From Alphaproteobacteria bacterium (lineage in GTDB: Bacteria; Pseudomonadota; Alphaproteobacteria; Rickettsiales; JABCZZ01), in assembly GCA_013289445.1 (NCBI GenBank), contig JABCZZ010000005.1:1-64000 (forward strand): a DNA stretch of 64,000 nt, given 5' to 3'. Each line of letters starts with the position of its first letter. Position 1 is the first letter of the stretch. A model generated the notes under the pieces. It worked only from the letters and a program-made list of their open reading frames with translations. It made no database searches and was not told the origin of the DNA. A program made the translations under genes and the position numbers. Of the stretch, positions 47,783 to 56,876 are shown piece after piece.

Positions 47783-48631
47783 ATGAACGACACTCAAGAA
47801 AAAGAATCGATTATTCCCACCGGCACTCTGATGAAGGGCAAACGCGGCATCATCATGGGCGTGGCCAACGACAAATCTCTCGCCTGGGGTATTTCCAGGT
47901 ATCTGGCAGCCCAAGGTGCAGAGCTTGCCTTTACCTTTCAAGGCGAAGCGCTTGAAAAACGTGTGCGCCCGCTGGCTGGCAGCGTCGGTTCGACCATTAT
48001 TCTGCCGTGTGATGTGACTGACGAAGCGTCGATGGACGCGGTGTTCGCAGCACTTGCCAAAGAATGGGGTTCAATCGATTTTCTGGTGCATGCCATCGGT
48101 TTTTCCGACAAGAACGAGCTGCGCGGGAAATACGTCGACACATCCCCGGCCAATTTTGCGCTGACTTTGAACGTTTCCTGCTATTCGTTCACGGCGCTGG
48201 CCAAGCGGGCGGCTCCGCTGATGACCAACGGCGGCAGCATGCTGACGCTCACCTATTACGGCGCTGAAAAAGTAATGCCTCACTATAACGTCATGGGTGT
48301 CGCTAAGGCCGCGCTCGAAGCCAGCGTGAAATACCTGGCTGCCGATCTGGGCGGGCAGAAAATCCGTGTCAATGCCATCTCCGCTGGCCCGGTCAAGACG
48401 TTGGCCGCTTCAGGGATCGGTGATTTCCGCTACATTCTTAAATGGAATGAACTCAACGCACCGCTACAGCGCAATACCACGCTGGCCGATGTCGGCGGTG
48501 CTGCGCTTTATCTGCTTTCGGAGCTGGGGCAGGGGACGACGGGTGAGAATCTCCACGTCGATTCCGGGTATCATGTGGTGGGCATGAAGCGAGTCGATGC
48601 ACCGGATATTGCGGTGGTTCAAAACCACTAA
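47783..48631 (+). CDS. fabI: Enoyl-ACP reductase (NADH), FabI
   Basis: A 282-residue short-chain-dehydrogenase-type enzyme for the last step of the fatty-acid elongation cycle. It has GKRGIIMGVANDKSLAWGIS (nucleotide binding), DFLVHAIGFSDKNELRGKYV, the catalytic Tyr/Lys region LTYYGAEKVMPHYNVMGVAK, RVNAISAGPVKTLAASGIGD and GTTGENLHVDSGYHVVGM. It begins with a 16-residue extension before MKGKRG; an internal ATG at 47831 is an alternative start, and neither has a clear ribosome site. It stands alone after a terminator. Confidence 0.95.
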   Translation: MNDTQEKESIIPTGTLMKGKRGIIMGVANDKSLAWGISRYLAAQGAELAFTFQGEALEKRVRPLAGSVGSTIILPCDVTDEASMDAVFAALAKEWGSIDFLVHAIGFSDKNELRGKYVDTSPANFALTLNVSCYSFTALAKRAAPLMTNGGSMLTLTYYGAEKVMPHYNVMGVAKAALEASVKYLAADLGGQKIRVNAISAGPVKTLAASGIGDFRYILKWNELNAPLQRNTTLADVGGAALYLLSELGQGTTGENLHVDSGYHVVGMKRVDAPDIAVVQNH

Positions 48632-48707
48632 TCTTTTGATATTATAGTATTATTTATACGCGCCTCGCTTTAACGCTATTTTAAGCCGTGGAATGTATCA
48701 TTAGGGC

Positions 48708-49994
48708 ATGCCACTTCCGCCCCTCACTTCGCGCGAGCAGCTATACGTTCTTCTCGATGAGAACTACGAACGTTGCTATGACGGCAGGCAATTCTGGCGA
48801 GGTTTGCAAGCGCTCGATAACGAACTGACGCCCGGTTGCATTCATGTCGAGCCTTTTAAGGGCGAACCCGCCAAGCATCTTATCAGCGAAGAGGATACTA
48901 ACGATTCCTTCATGAAGGGCGCGCCGACGCTCGTCTTTCGTGTAAGGCATAAAGAAGCCGCGGTGCGCGGTGCACAGCTACTCAACCGCATCTTCGATGA
49001 TTGCAGCACAGAATTCATTCCCGAATATACCACCAGGGACGGCGTGGAGACCTGCCAGATACGCAGTAATATCGATAAGCGGCACTGGGAAAAGCTCTGT
49101 CTTTTCTGCAGCTACCGCTTTGACCGTGAAGTGACAGCGCTTGATGAAAAGGATAAACTTTCGCTGGCATCGCAGAAAGCGTTAAAAGATTATACACGCG
49201 GCACGGATGCGAGTGACTGGCAGTCTATCGCGGGCGTGCCGGCATTCTGCATGGTGATGGGACTGCACGGTAATCTGCGTCCCAAAGAACATTACAAACC
49301 CGACCGCCGCCGCAAGCAGCGCGAGCTCAACGAGCCTCATCCGCGCGGTACACCGCGCGTGTTTCAGGGCATCGTTATGCATGTGAACATGCGCAAAAGC
49401 GGCAGCGTAGAGATTGTGCCGTATGCATATGATATCGGGTTCGACCCAGGCGCCGCGGCAGCGGCAGAGGCAAGCGGCGGCGATCCTTATTGGCATCTAT
49501 TGCTCGAGACGTTTGGCGGCAATCCCGTTCCTAAAATGCCTGCAAGCCGTCGTGCCATCAACACGATTGGCCTTGGACTGGGAACGTATGGGCTCATACA
49601 TTACAGCGAAGATTTGATTGGCATCATCGGCCCCGTCGCATCGGCGGCGACCGCAGGCGTCTGCTTGGTCGTTACCTATATAGATTATCGCCATAAGTTT
49701 ATTGACCGGGTGGCGGAAGCCGTCCTAAAACGCAGTAAGAGTATTGCGCAAAAGCGCGAGCGCATCGCAGATAAAAACGCATTCACCAAGGTGCAAGAAG
49801 ATGTATTACCCATCGATGCGGCGATTGCCGAAAACTGCGATTTAAGCATTGCCCCGATGAGCGAAGAGTTTGGTGAGCGCGTCATGCGCGCGGCGCTGGC
49901 GCGTATGAGCGCTCTGCCACCGCCGCAAGCCGCACCATTGGAATTTACCAAGCGCGCCGAAGCCAGAGACAGCGATAAAATCACGCAAAGATAG
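48708..49994 (+). CDS. Unknown protein with C-terminal membrane segment, 428 residues
   Basis: I do not recognise this protein. Residues 1-280 are soluble, with notable blocks REQLYVLLDENYERCYDGRQ, IFDDCSTEFIPEYTTRDGVE, FCMVMGLHGNLRPKEHYKPD and GIVMHVNMRKSGSVEIVPYA. An Ala-rich patch (about 250-262) precedes two close hydrophobic stretches (about 290-335: INTIGLGLGTYGLIHYSEDL; IIGPVASAATAGVCLVVTYI). The rest is basic, then acidic. Several Cys are scattered through the first half. The ribosome site is weak (AGGG). It lies between fabI and aroC without obvious functional ties. Confidence 0.75.
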   Translation: MPLPPLTSREQLYVLLDENYERCYDGRQFWRGLQALDNELTPGCIHVEPFKGEPAKHLISEEDTNDSFMKGAPTLVFRVRHKEAAVRGAQLLNRIFDDCSTEFIPEYTTRDGVETCQIRSNIDKRHWEKLCLFCSYRFDREVTALDEKDKLSLASQKALKDYTRGTDASDWQSIAGVPAFCMVMGLHGNLRPKEHYKPDRRRKQRELNEPHPRGTPRVFQGIVMHVNMRKSGSVEIVPYAYDIGFDPGAAAAAEASGGDPYWHLLLETFGGNPVPKMPASRRAINTIGLGLGTYGLIHYSEDLIGIIGPVASAATAGVCLVVTYIDYRHKFIDRVAEAVLKRSKSIAQKRERIADKNAFTKVQEDVLPIDAAIAENCDLSIAPMSEEFGERVMRAALARMSALPPPQAAPLEFTKRAEARDSDKITQR

Positions 49995-50050
49995 GTTTTA
50001 GCCTTGATTACGCCGTTGCATCCGCCTGCGCGTGCGGCTAGATTATTCCC

Positions 50051-51118
50051 ATGGGTTCCAATACGTTCGGCACATTATTCTCCTTCACCACATGGGGTGA
50101 GAGTCACGGCGAGGCGATAGGTTGCGTGGTCGACGGCGTGCCCTCGCGCATTGCGCTGAGCGAAGCCGACATCCAGCCCTACCTCGACAAACGCAAACCG
50201 GGGCAATCGCGCTATACCACCCAGCGCCAGGAAACCGACACGATTAAAATTTTGTCCGGTGTATTTGAAGGCAAGACAACGGGCTCGCCCATCAGCCTTG
50301 TCATTTATAACGAGGATCAGAAGTCGAAAGACTATGCCGACATCAAGGATAAGTTCCGTCCGGGACATGCCGACTACACCTACTGGAAGAAATACGGCAT
50401 TCGCGATTATCGCGGCGGCGGGCGCAGTAGCGCACGCGAGACGGCGATGCGTGTGGCCGCAGGTGCCGTGGCACGCAAGATATTACCCAAAGAAATCGTT
50501 ATCCGCGGAGCGCTTGTGCAGATGGGCACGGAGAAGATTGACCGCAAAAAATGGGACTGGAATGAAGTGAACAATAACCCGTTCTTCTGCCCTGACAAGG
50601 TGGCAGCGCAGAAATTTGAAAGCTATCTGGATGCTATTCGCAAAGAGGGCTCAAGCATCGGGGCGGTAATCGAAGTAGTGGCAGAAGGCGTGCCCGCAGG
50701 TCTGGGTGAGCCGATTTACGACAAGCTCGATTCTGATCTGGCGCGCGCCCTCATGAGCATCAACGCTGTCAAAGGCGTGGAGATTGGTGACGGATTTGCT
50801 GCCGCAGCAATTCGTGGCGAGGAAAATGGCGACCATATGCGCACGAAAGGCAAACAGGTGGAATTTCTGTCCAATCACGCGGGCGGCATATTAGGCGGCA
50901 TCAGCAGTGGCCAGCCGATAGTGGCACGCTTTGCCGTAAAACCCACCAGCTCGATCCTCACGCCGGTTCAGACGGTCGATATTCATGGCAATAATACCGA
51001 GATCATGACCAAAGGCCGCCATGATCCCTGTGTGGGTATACGCGCGGTGCCTATCGGCGAAGCGATGATGGCCTGTGTGCTTGCCGATCATTATCTGAGA
51101 TTCAAGGCAATGCAGTAG
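50051..51118 (+). CDS. aroC: Chorismate synthase
   Basis: A 355-residue FMN-dependent enzyme forming chorismate from EPSP. The family signatures are complete: [28 protein letters not shown]-equivalent [71 protein letters not shown] and a C-terminal [17 protein letters not shown]. No Shine-Dalgarno is visible; a TAGATT lies 6 bp before the ATG, so it may be read from a leaderless transcript. The 118-residue gene follows after 4 bp. Confidence 0.97.
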   Translation: MGSNTFGTLFSFTTWGESHGEAIGCVVDGVPSRIALSEADIQPYLDKRKPGQSRYTTQRQETDTIKILSGVFEGKTTGSPISLVIYNEDQKSKDYADIKDKFRPGHADYTYWKKYGIRDYRGGGRSSARETAMRVAAGAVARKILPKEIVIRGALVQMGTEKIDRKKWDWNEVNNNPFFCPDKVAAQKFESYLDAIRKEGSSIGAVIEVVAEGVPAGLGEPIYDKLDSDLARALMSINAVKGVEIGDGFAAAAIRGEENGDHMRTKGKQVEFLSNHAGGILGGISSGQPIVARFAVKPTSSILTPVQTVDIHGNNTEIMTKGRHDPCVGIRAVPIGEAMMACVLADHYLRFKAMQ

Positions 51119-51122
51119 CCCT

Positions 51123-51479
51123 ATGAACCTGCAATATGCAGTCATTTTTGTGGTGGCGATTTTTGTGGGCATCGGGTCGGCACTTTATATGAATCACGCT
51201 AATAACAATCCTGCTGCGACAACATCTTCGCCATCCGAAAAAGGCATGCATCATCCTATAGAAACCGTACCCTTCAATGCGCCATGGCAGGAAAAGTATC
51301 AGGATTGCAAAATGATTGCCGCACTTGTTCAGAAAGATCCCAAAATGCAAAACACGCCGTTTGGGAATATATTTGGTGGCATTGATGCAAAATGTGAAAA
51401 AGGCCGCGCGGCCTGTGAAGGAGATCAGAATGGCGAAGAGTGCCATAAGTTCATGGATTCGATCACGAAACCAAAATAA
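51123..51479 (+). CDS. Small membrane-anchored or exported protein, 118 residues
   Basis: I do not recognise the family. An N-terminal hydrophobic segment (YAVIFVVAIFVGIGSALYM) is a signal anchor, followed by a Pro/Ser/Thr-rich linker and a compact domain with four Cys (EKYQDCKMIAALVQKD; GIDAKCEKGRAACEGDQNGE; ECHKFMD) that could form two disulfides in the periplasm. It starts 4 bp after aroC, so it is probably co-transcribed, but no role in aromatic synthesis is suggested. It ends 3 bp from the convergent DUF465 gene. Confidence 0.75.
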   Translation: MNLQYAVIFVVAIFVGIGSALYMNHANNNPAATTSSPSEKGMHHPIETVPFNAPWQEKYQDCKMIAALVQKDPKMQNTPFGNIFGGIDAKCEKGRAACEGDQNGEECHKFMDSITKPK

Positions 51480-51482
51480 AGA

Positions 51483-51683
51483 TTAGGCGATAATATCGGG
51501 GTAAATGGCATCCTGCAGCTTGCTGATCTCATCGCGCAGGTTGAGTTTTTCTTTTTTAAGCCTGTGTAATTGAAATTCGTCCTTGAATTTCTCGGCATTG
51601 AGTTTGTCGATCATGGCGTCGAGCTCCTGATGGTGCATCGTCAGCGCCTCAAGCTTTTTGAGCATTGCCAGCTCTTCTTCCAT
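51483..51683 (-). CDS. DUF465 (YdcH-like) small coiled-coil protein
   Basis: A 66-residue protein that is almost entirely helical with a heptad-like pattern: MEEELAMLKKLEALTMHHQE, LDAMIDKLNAEKFKDEFQLH, RLKKEKLNLRDEISKL. This fits DUF465, whose members are short, cytoplasmic and of unknown role. The ATG at 51683 has AGGG upstream; an in-frame start 93 bp earlier lacks support. No function can be assigned. Confidence 0.85.
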   Translation of the reverse strand: MEEELAMLKKLEALTMHHQELDAMIDKLNAEKFKDEFQLHRLKKEKLNLRDEISKLQDAIYPDIIA

Positions 51684-51961
51684 ATCCCTGTAACCTGCTG
51701 AGGAGGTGTATTTTTCTGCAAAGCGGACAGGTATTATAGCAAAAAACAACCCGCTGCACAGCCATTTTTTGTGCAAGTGCGAGCAGTTCTGTCACTTTTT
51801 CGCTACAGGCCGCCAGAATAAAGCATTGCCAAAGCAAGTTTCAGGCTTCCCGCCTGCCTTGTTAACCACTCGTTAAATTTTGCCGTGCCATACTCCATTT
51901 AAGGCCACAAACAGGCTAGTTTATGAATAAAAGCACAGTCACAGACTTACAGGACAACATT

Positions 51962-53134
51962 ATGTACCTGCTCATCAGGATCCTACTTCTCGCGGTCGTT
52001 TTTTCCTCCGCTGCCATATCTGCTGCAAGAGCAGTAGACACCGTCGCCGCACCTTCGATGCTGGCGCCGTTGCCTCCCGAATTACCCCCATTGCCGTCAG
52101 CTTCCACGCCGGCATCGCCTGCGTCTGCGACACCGGCCAGCCCGTCATCGTCATTGCCTCCCGCGAAGATTCCAGGCACGGGACTTACAGAATTAAAACT
52201 CCCCAATGCGCCAGCGCCGACTCCTGCAGCATCTACAACACCGGCAACAGCTGCTAGCCCTACCGCGGCATTTCCCGAATTGCCCCCATTGCCTCCCTTG
52301 ACTGGCACATCCCCGATAAGCGCTCCGCCCGCAAGCATCACCCCCGCATTACCCAAATCCGCAGCAGCGGTCGCTCCAGCTCCTGCTTTGCCGGCAACGC
52401 CTGGCACTCTTCTGCCCGCAACTGCTGCAGCCGCTCCAGCTGCACCGGCAGCGGTTTCCCCATTCCCGGCTCTTCCCCCTTTGCCGGGAACTACGCCGCC
52501 AAGCGCGGCTAAAATAGAAACACTGCCTAGCCCGCCGCCGCCTTCAATAGCCAAGACGACCAGTAATATTTTGCCGCCCTCGACGGTGACGCTGGCTCCG
52601 CCTCCTGCAGCGAGTGCAAAGCCGCCGCAGCCGGTAACGATTGCTGACAATAAGAAGGCAGATGCAGAGGCTCCAAAGAAAATTGCCAAGCATCACAAAA
52701 AGGCAGTGGTTGTGCATGCGCGCTCGGCCACCTATTTCCGTCATGAGCGCTTGTCTTCTGCGATCTACAAGCCAAAATACAACATCCACAACAAGCATCT
52801 TCCTGTGGAGCACACACTGCAGCAATATGATGCGCTTGTGTTCCTGACCACGTCACGTGACGATATCAATGGCCTGCGTGCGCTACTTGATGCCGGGCGC
52901 AAAGTGAATGTAGTCAATCATGCGGGCGACACACCGCTGCTCGTGGCCGTCAAGCACAACGCCATTAATGCTACCCGGTTGCTGATAGCGCGGCATGCGG
53001 ATCTCAACGTTACGGATAAAGATGGGCTGACGCCGCTGGCGATTGCCACGCAGCATAATAATTACCCCATCATTCGTGCTCTGGAAGAAATGGGCGCCTC
53101 CGGCAGCGGCCAGCACGCTAGCGCTGCACAGTAG
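51962..53134 (+). CDS. Exported Pro/Ala-rich protein with C-terminal ankyrin repeats
   Basis: A 390-residue protein from ATG 51962, which has AGGA 7 bp upstream and gives a clean signal peptide (MYLLIRILLLAVVFSSAAIS); an ATG 39 bp upstream is possible. Residues 25-235 are low complexity, rich in Pro, Ala, Ser and Thr, with the PPLPP-type unit LPPELPPLPSAS recurring. A basic segment follows (KKIAKHHKKAVVVHARS), then two to three ankyrin repeats (DDINGLRALLDAGRKVNVVN; HAGDTPLLVAVKHNAINATR; KDGLTPLAIATQHNNYPIIR). It probably spans or extends through the periplasm and binds a protein partner. Confidence 0.82.
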   Translation: MYLLIRILLLAVVFSSAAISAARAVDTVAAPSMLAPLPPELPPLPSASTPASPASATPASPSSSLPPAKIPGTGLTELKLPNAPAPTPAASTTPATAASPTAAFPELPPLPPLTGTSPISAPPASITPALPKSAAAVAPAPALPATPGTLLPATAAAAPAAPAAVSPFPALPPLPGTTPPSAAKIETLPSPPPPSIAKTTSNILPPSTVTLAPPPAASAKPPQPVTIADNKKADAEAPKKIAKHHKKAVVVHARSATYFRHERLSSAIYKPKYNIHNKHLPVEHTLQQYDALVFLTTSRDDINGLRALLDAGRKVNVVNHAGDTPLLVAVKHNAINATRLLIARHADLNVTDKDGLTPLAIATQHNNYPIIRALEEMGASGSGQHASAAQ

Positions 53135-53139
53135 CTTAA

Positions 53140-54576
53140 TTACATCATCGAGGGTGTTGCCGACAGCGTTTCTGCTTGCGCAGGCGTCATCTTTTTCTGC
53201 CAGCGTGTAGAAGGTTCTTCCGCTGGCTTTTCCATAGAAGGCGTCTGAGTTGCTGTAGGTGTGATCCAGGGATTGTTGGCGTATGTTGCCAGCTGTTCAC
53301 GAATGCCTTGGCTGATAGCGGAGGCTTCACCTCCCAGATGTTTCTTGCCCGAAAGGTATGAAGTAAGCTGCTCTATCAGCCGCTCACGATTTTCTGAAGG
53401 ACTGCGCTGCACCAAGTCTGCCATAACAGCATAAACCGAGCGATCAAGGCTGTTATCAGATTTTACGCCTGCACCATGCCCCTTAGATGAAATAGCCATC
53501 AGTCCTTCAGCGCTAAGGTTGGTAAACGAGAATACACCGCGGCCTGCCACTGCGCTGGTGCTGATTTCGCCCGCCTTATATTGAATGGCGGTGGCTGTCG
53601 CATGACCAAGTGTACTGATACCAAGTGCTGCACCGGCAGTGCGCAGAGGCTTTTCAGTGACGAATTGCCACGCGCGTGCGAGCCCGGTGTTCTTGGGCTC
53701 ATTACGATTGGGTTCTTCTTCCTCGACAAACACCGATACCAGGCCGGAAAATACAGTGAACACGCCGATGCCCATATCGATGATAGCAGTAACAAGGCGC
53801 GAGCCTTTATTCTGCTTGCCGTTCTTGGCGATTTCCTGCCTGACATTTTTATAATCTCTGATGCCGGTCCATAGCATCATCGTGCCGGCAACCCCAAAAA
53901 GCCCATTGGTGATTTCCGCCGGATAACGTTGAAGAAAGTTTAGGACCCTTCTGCCGAAACTTGCGGTATGGCCACTGGACACGGCGCTGATGGCGGCGCC
54001 ATCGGGGATACTAACGCCCTGTTTCTTGAGCTCGTTTAGTGTATTGTTGGAAATATCCTTGAGCTGGAAATCGGATTTGTCGCCGCGGCCGAAGAACATC
54101 ATGGCCGGTGTGCCCAGCGCATAGAAAATGCCGGCGATAAGCGCGGCCGGTTTGGTGAGCTTCTTGCCTTCAAAAGCTTCTTTCCAGCCATAGACGAGGA
54201 AGCTCATATCGCCGATGAAATACGCCCAGCCGCTGGCTTTAAGCGTGTTCTTTTTCAGGCTGTCTTCCAGGCTGATCTTATCGCCAATGGAAGCAGATTT
54301 CTGATAATTGCTGGTGACAGCGCCCTGCATTTTCAGCAGGCGCAACAAACTGCTTTCATCTTGCTTCAGGCCGCGCAGTTCAAGGACGGCGCGTCCGTCT
54401 TCGCTGGTGGGCGCCCACAGTATGCCGTGAGCGTTGAAAGCAGATTTAAGCGATTCAAGTTTGGCCGGGTCGCTGCCCGCTCGTGCAAATAGATAAGCAC
54501 GCATGCCGCCACCTGCGGAACGCTCGATGGTCACGTTTTCTATGAGCGAATGATCGTTAAAACGGTAGATGCTCAC
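53140..54576 (-). CDS. Unknown polytopic membrane protein, 478 residues
   Basis: I do not recognise this protein. Residues 1-105 are soluble and look like two small alpha/beta units. About five hydrophobic segments follow: GWAYFIGDMSFLVYGW, AALIAGIFYALGTPAMMFFG, ITNGLFGVAGTMMLWTGI, AIIDMGIGVFTVFSGLVSVF and AGAALGISTLGHATATAIQY. The last 130 residues are soluble with a Ser/Pro/Thr-rich end. It is a single gene, convergent with the ankyrin-protein gene (5 bp gap) and upstream-adjacent to nothing co-directional within 50 bp except the permease. Confidence 0.75.
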   Translation of the reverse strand: MSIYRFNDHSLIENVTIERSAGGGMRAYLFARAGSDPAKLESLKSAFNAHGILWAPTSEDGRAVLELRGLKQDESSLLRLLKMQGAVTSNYQKSASIGDKISLEDSLKKNTLKASGWAYFIGDMSFLVYGWKEAFEGKKLTKPAALIAGIFYALGTPAMMFFGRGDKSDFQLKDISNNTLNELKKQGVSIPDGAAISAVSSGHTASFGRRVLNFLQRYPAEITNGLFGVAGTMMLWTGIRDYKNVRQEIAKNGKQNKGSRLVTAIIDMGIGVFTVFSGLVSVFVEEEEPNRNEPKNTGLARAWQFVTEKPLRTAGAALGISTLGHATATAIQYKAGEISTSAVAGRGVFSFTNLSAEGLMAISSKGHGAGVKSDNSLDRSVYAVMADLVQRSPSENRERLIEQLTSYLSGKKHLGGEASAISQGIREQLATYANNPWITPTATQTPSMEKPAEEPSTRWQKKMTPAQAETLSATPSMM

Positions 54577-54629
54577 GCCAGTTTTTCCCTATTACGACTA
54601 CTTTATCATAACGGGTATATGTTAAAAAA

Positions 54630-56114
54630 TTATGACAAACCGGCTGAATTTGCCCGGATTTTACTGTTTCGGCGGCCATAAAGAAAATATATCAGCAACC
54701 CGGCGGGGATATAATATTCAAAAAGTAGCGCCATCATATTGAAAATGCCTGACATTAGCCAAATGCATGAAACAATGCCCAGCAGCGGTGTCCACGGGAA
54801 AAAGGGGACCTTGAATACACGTTTCATTTGCGGACGCGTATAGCGCAGATAGAGGACGCTAAAACAGACGATAGTGAAGGCAAGCAAAGTACCCAGACTT
54901 ACCAGGTCACCCAGAATATCGATAGGTGTGAATCCTGCCACCAATGCAGTAATCAATCCGACGATGAGTGTGTTCCAATGCGGCGTTTTAAGACGGGAAT
55001 GGATGCGGCTGAAGATTTCAGGCAGCAGCCCGTCGCGCGCCATGCTGTAAAAAATGCGTGTCTGGCCGTAAAGCAATACGAGTGTCACAGAGAACATGCC
55101 GATGATGGCGCCGGTTTTGATTGTCCATTTAAGCCAGCCGATATGCAGAACATCCACGGCGACAGCTAAAGGATCGGGCACATTGAGATCTTTGTAGGAC
55201 ACCAGACCGGTCAGCACGGCGCCCACCGCAATGTAAAGCACCGTGCAGATAGCCAGCGAGGCAAGAATACCAATCGGCATATCGCGCTGCGGATTCTTGG
55301 CTTCCTGCGCCGCAGTGGAAACGGCCTCAAAACCCACAAATGCAAACGAGATGACCGCGGCGGCGTGCAATATCCCGCCCCAGCCGTAATGCACGACCGG
55401 AATTTTTGTCTGGGTGTCGGCAATGATAACCGGATCGGGGATGAACGGATGCCAGAGCGCGGGATTGATGTAGGGCAGGCCAAAAGCCACTAACAACACA
55501 AGTACCGTGACCTTGAGCACCACGATAATATTATTGGCTGTCGCTGATTCCTTGACGCCGGCAATCAGCAGTAGCGTGAGCAGCATTACAGAGGCAAACG
55601 CCGGAAAATTGAACGCAGCACCTATGCTCACCGCTGCCATGCCACCAACATTGGGATCGTAAAGCAGGGTAGGCGTGGCGAACGATGCGGGGATCACGAT
55701 TCCCATGTCCTTCATCAGGCTGACGAAGTAACCCGACCAGCTCACGGCGACTGTGGAGGCGGCGATGCCATACTCAAGAATAAGCAGCCAGCCCATAATC
55801 CATGCAGGCAGTTCGCCCAGCGTTGCGTAAGCATAGGTATATGCGCTGCCGGAGACGGGCAAGGTGGAGGCGAGCTCCGCATAGCACAAAGCGGCGAAAG
55901 CGCAGGCGATAGCAGCAAGCGCAAAAGAGATGAGAATGGCGGGCCCGGCATACACAGCGGTCTGTTCGCCGGTAAGCGCAAAGATACCCGCACCGACAAT
56001 GCAGCCGATGCCAAGGCTTACGAGATTCATCGCAGAGAGAGAGCGGTTAAGCGGGGACTCGTTGGTCTCGCTCTCAATCTGGTCGATGGGCTTTTTAATA
56101 AGAAGCATGCGCAT
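54630..56114 (-). CDS. APC-family amino acid permease, cationic transporter type
   Basis: About 494 residues from ATG 56114 (ATG 56108 is equally possible; neither has a ribosome site). Twelve or more TM helices. The first helix has SLGIGCIVGAGIFALTGEQT, the substrate-binding G-[AS]-G-I-F motif, and FAFVGFEAVSTAAQEAKNPQ in helix 6 with RDMPIGILASLAICTVLY is typical of the CAT/YfnA branch of APC. It should import amino acids by proton symport. Substrate specificity is unclear. The tRNA-Glu gene lies upstream on the other strand. Confidence 0.9.
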   Translation of the reverse strand: MRMLLIKKPIDQIESETNESPLNRSLSAMNLVSLGIGCIVGAGIFALTGEQTAVYAGPAILISFALAAIACAFAALCYAELASTLPVSGSAYTYAYATLGELPAWIMGWLLILEYGIAASTVAVSWSGYFVSLMKDMGIVIPASFATPTLLYDPNVGGMAAVSIGAAFNFPAFASVMLLTLLLIAGVKESATANNIIVVLKVTVLVLLVAFGLPYINPALWHPFIPDPVIIADTQTKIPVVHYGWGGILHAAAVISFAFVGFEAVSTAAQEAKNPQRDMPIGILASLAICTVLYIAVGAVLTGLVSYKDLNVPDPLAVAVDVLHIGWLKWTIKTGAIIGMFSVTLVLLYGQTRIFYSMARDGLLPEIFSRIHSRLKTPHWNTLIVGLITALVAGFTPIDILGDLVSLGTLLAFTIVCFSVLYLRYTRPQMKRVFKVPFFPWTPLLGIVSCIWLMSGIFNMMALLFEYYIPAGLLIYFLYGRRNSKIRANSAGLS

Positions 56115-56243
56115 GCGGCAAGTTGTAGAATACCCGACAAGTCTCCGCAACCCGCATTTGCGGCCCGCTTTGCGGCTAAAAGTCGTCTATTGGGCTTGAA
56201 AGCTTGCAGTTCCTGCAGTAAACATCTGCCTCTTTGCAGCCTA

Positions 56244-56318
56244 GACCCCTTCGTCTAACGGTTAGGACACTACCCTCTCAAGGTGGTAATACGGGTTCGA
56301 TTCCCGTAGGGGTCGCCA
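56244..56318 (+). tRNA. tRNA-Glu (anticodon CTC)
   Basis: A complete cloverleaf. The 7-bp acceptor stem pairs GACCCCT (56244-56250) with AGGGGTC (56308-56314); the discriminator is G and CCA is encoded (56316-56318). The anticodon stem CTACC/GGTGG closes the loop CTCTCAA, giving anticodon CTC, which reads GAG. The T arm has GGGTTCGATTCCC. The D arm resembles other tRNA-Glu genes (TCGTCTAACGGTTAGGAC). Confidence 0.96.
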
Positions 56319-56399
56319 CATTTCTGGCTCCAGTCGTTTGCAAAGTGACTGTCTCTTGCCGATGCGAAAGCCCGCAACTGTCTAATCTCTTGAATGGCA

Positions 56400-56876
56400 C
56401 TATGTAATAATCATATTCGGCGCCAGATATAGCTCCGCTTTGCGGTGGGCTTCGGTCTGCTGCAGCGAAAATTTTATCTGTTTTTCCCTGAATTCCAGAT
56501 ACTGGGCCAGATGCTGTTCTATCTTGGATTTGGTAAAGGGTTTTATGATATATCCTCGCGCTCCTTTTTTCTGCGAAAGCGACACGTCAGCCTCTACCTT
56601 ACTGCCAGTAAGCATGGCAATATAGGCCTCCGGCTCGCGCTCACGAATAAAATCAAGCAACTCGAAACCCGTGCCGTCCGGCAAATCGATATCTAAAAAC
56701 GTCATGTGAGGTATATATTCTTCGTATTTTTGTTTTGCTTCTTCCACGCTGCGTGCAAACACTACCTTATGTTTGAATAAGGCGTGCTTTATATCTTTTC
56801 CAAACAGTATTTGGTCTTCCACGATTAAGATGACCAGCTCCGGATGATAGGCCCTCCGGATATTTTCTTCACTCAT
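56400..56876 (-). CDS. Single-domain CheY-like response regulator
   Basis: A 158-residue receiver. ATG 56876 has AAGGAG upstream; the open frame extends further but into the kinase gene. The acidic pair E20/D21 (ILIVEDQ), phospho-acceptor D62 (TFLDIDLPDGTGFELLDFI), T90 (AMLTGSK) and K112 (GYIIKPF) are all present. After the receiver there is only a helical, Gln/Glu-rich tail (EHLAQYLEFREKQIKFSLQQ) and no DNA-binding domain. It overlaps the upstream kinase gene by 4 bp (ATGA), so the two are a cognate pair. Output is likely by protein interaction. Confidence 0.9.
   Translation of the reverse strand: MSEENIRRAYHPELVILIVEDQILFGKDIKHALFKHKVVFARSVEEAKQKYEEYIPHMTFLDIDLPDGTGFELLDFIREREPEAYIAMLTGSKVEADVSLSQKKGARGYIIKPFTKSKIEQHLAQYLEFREKQIKFSLQQTEAHRKAELYLAPNMIIT

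Noticed and set aside
51916..52689. Gly/Ala-rich open frame on the minus strand
   Set aside because: It is the complement of the Pro/Ala-rich region of the exported ankyrin protein; such repeats read as Gly/Ala on the other strand.
56244..56399. tRNA-Glu as an integration site
   Set aside because: No integrase or repeated copy of the tRNA 3' end is visible nearby.
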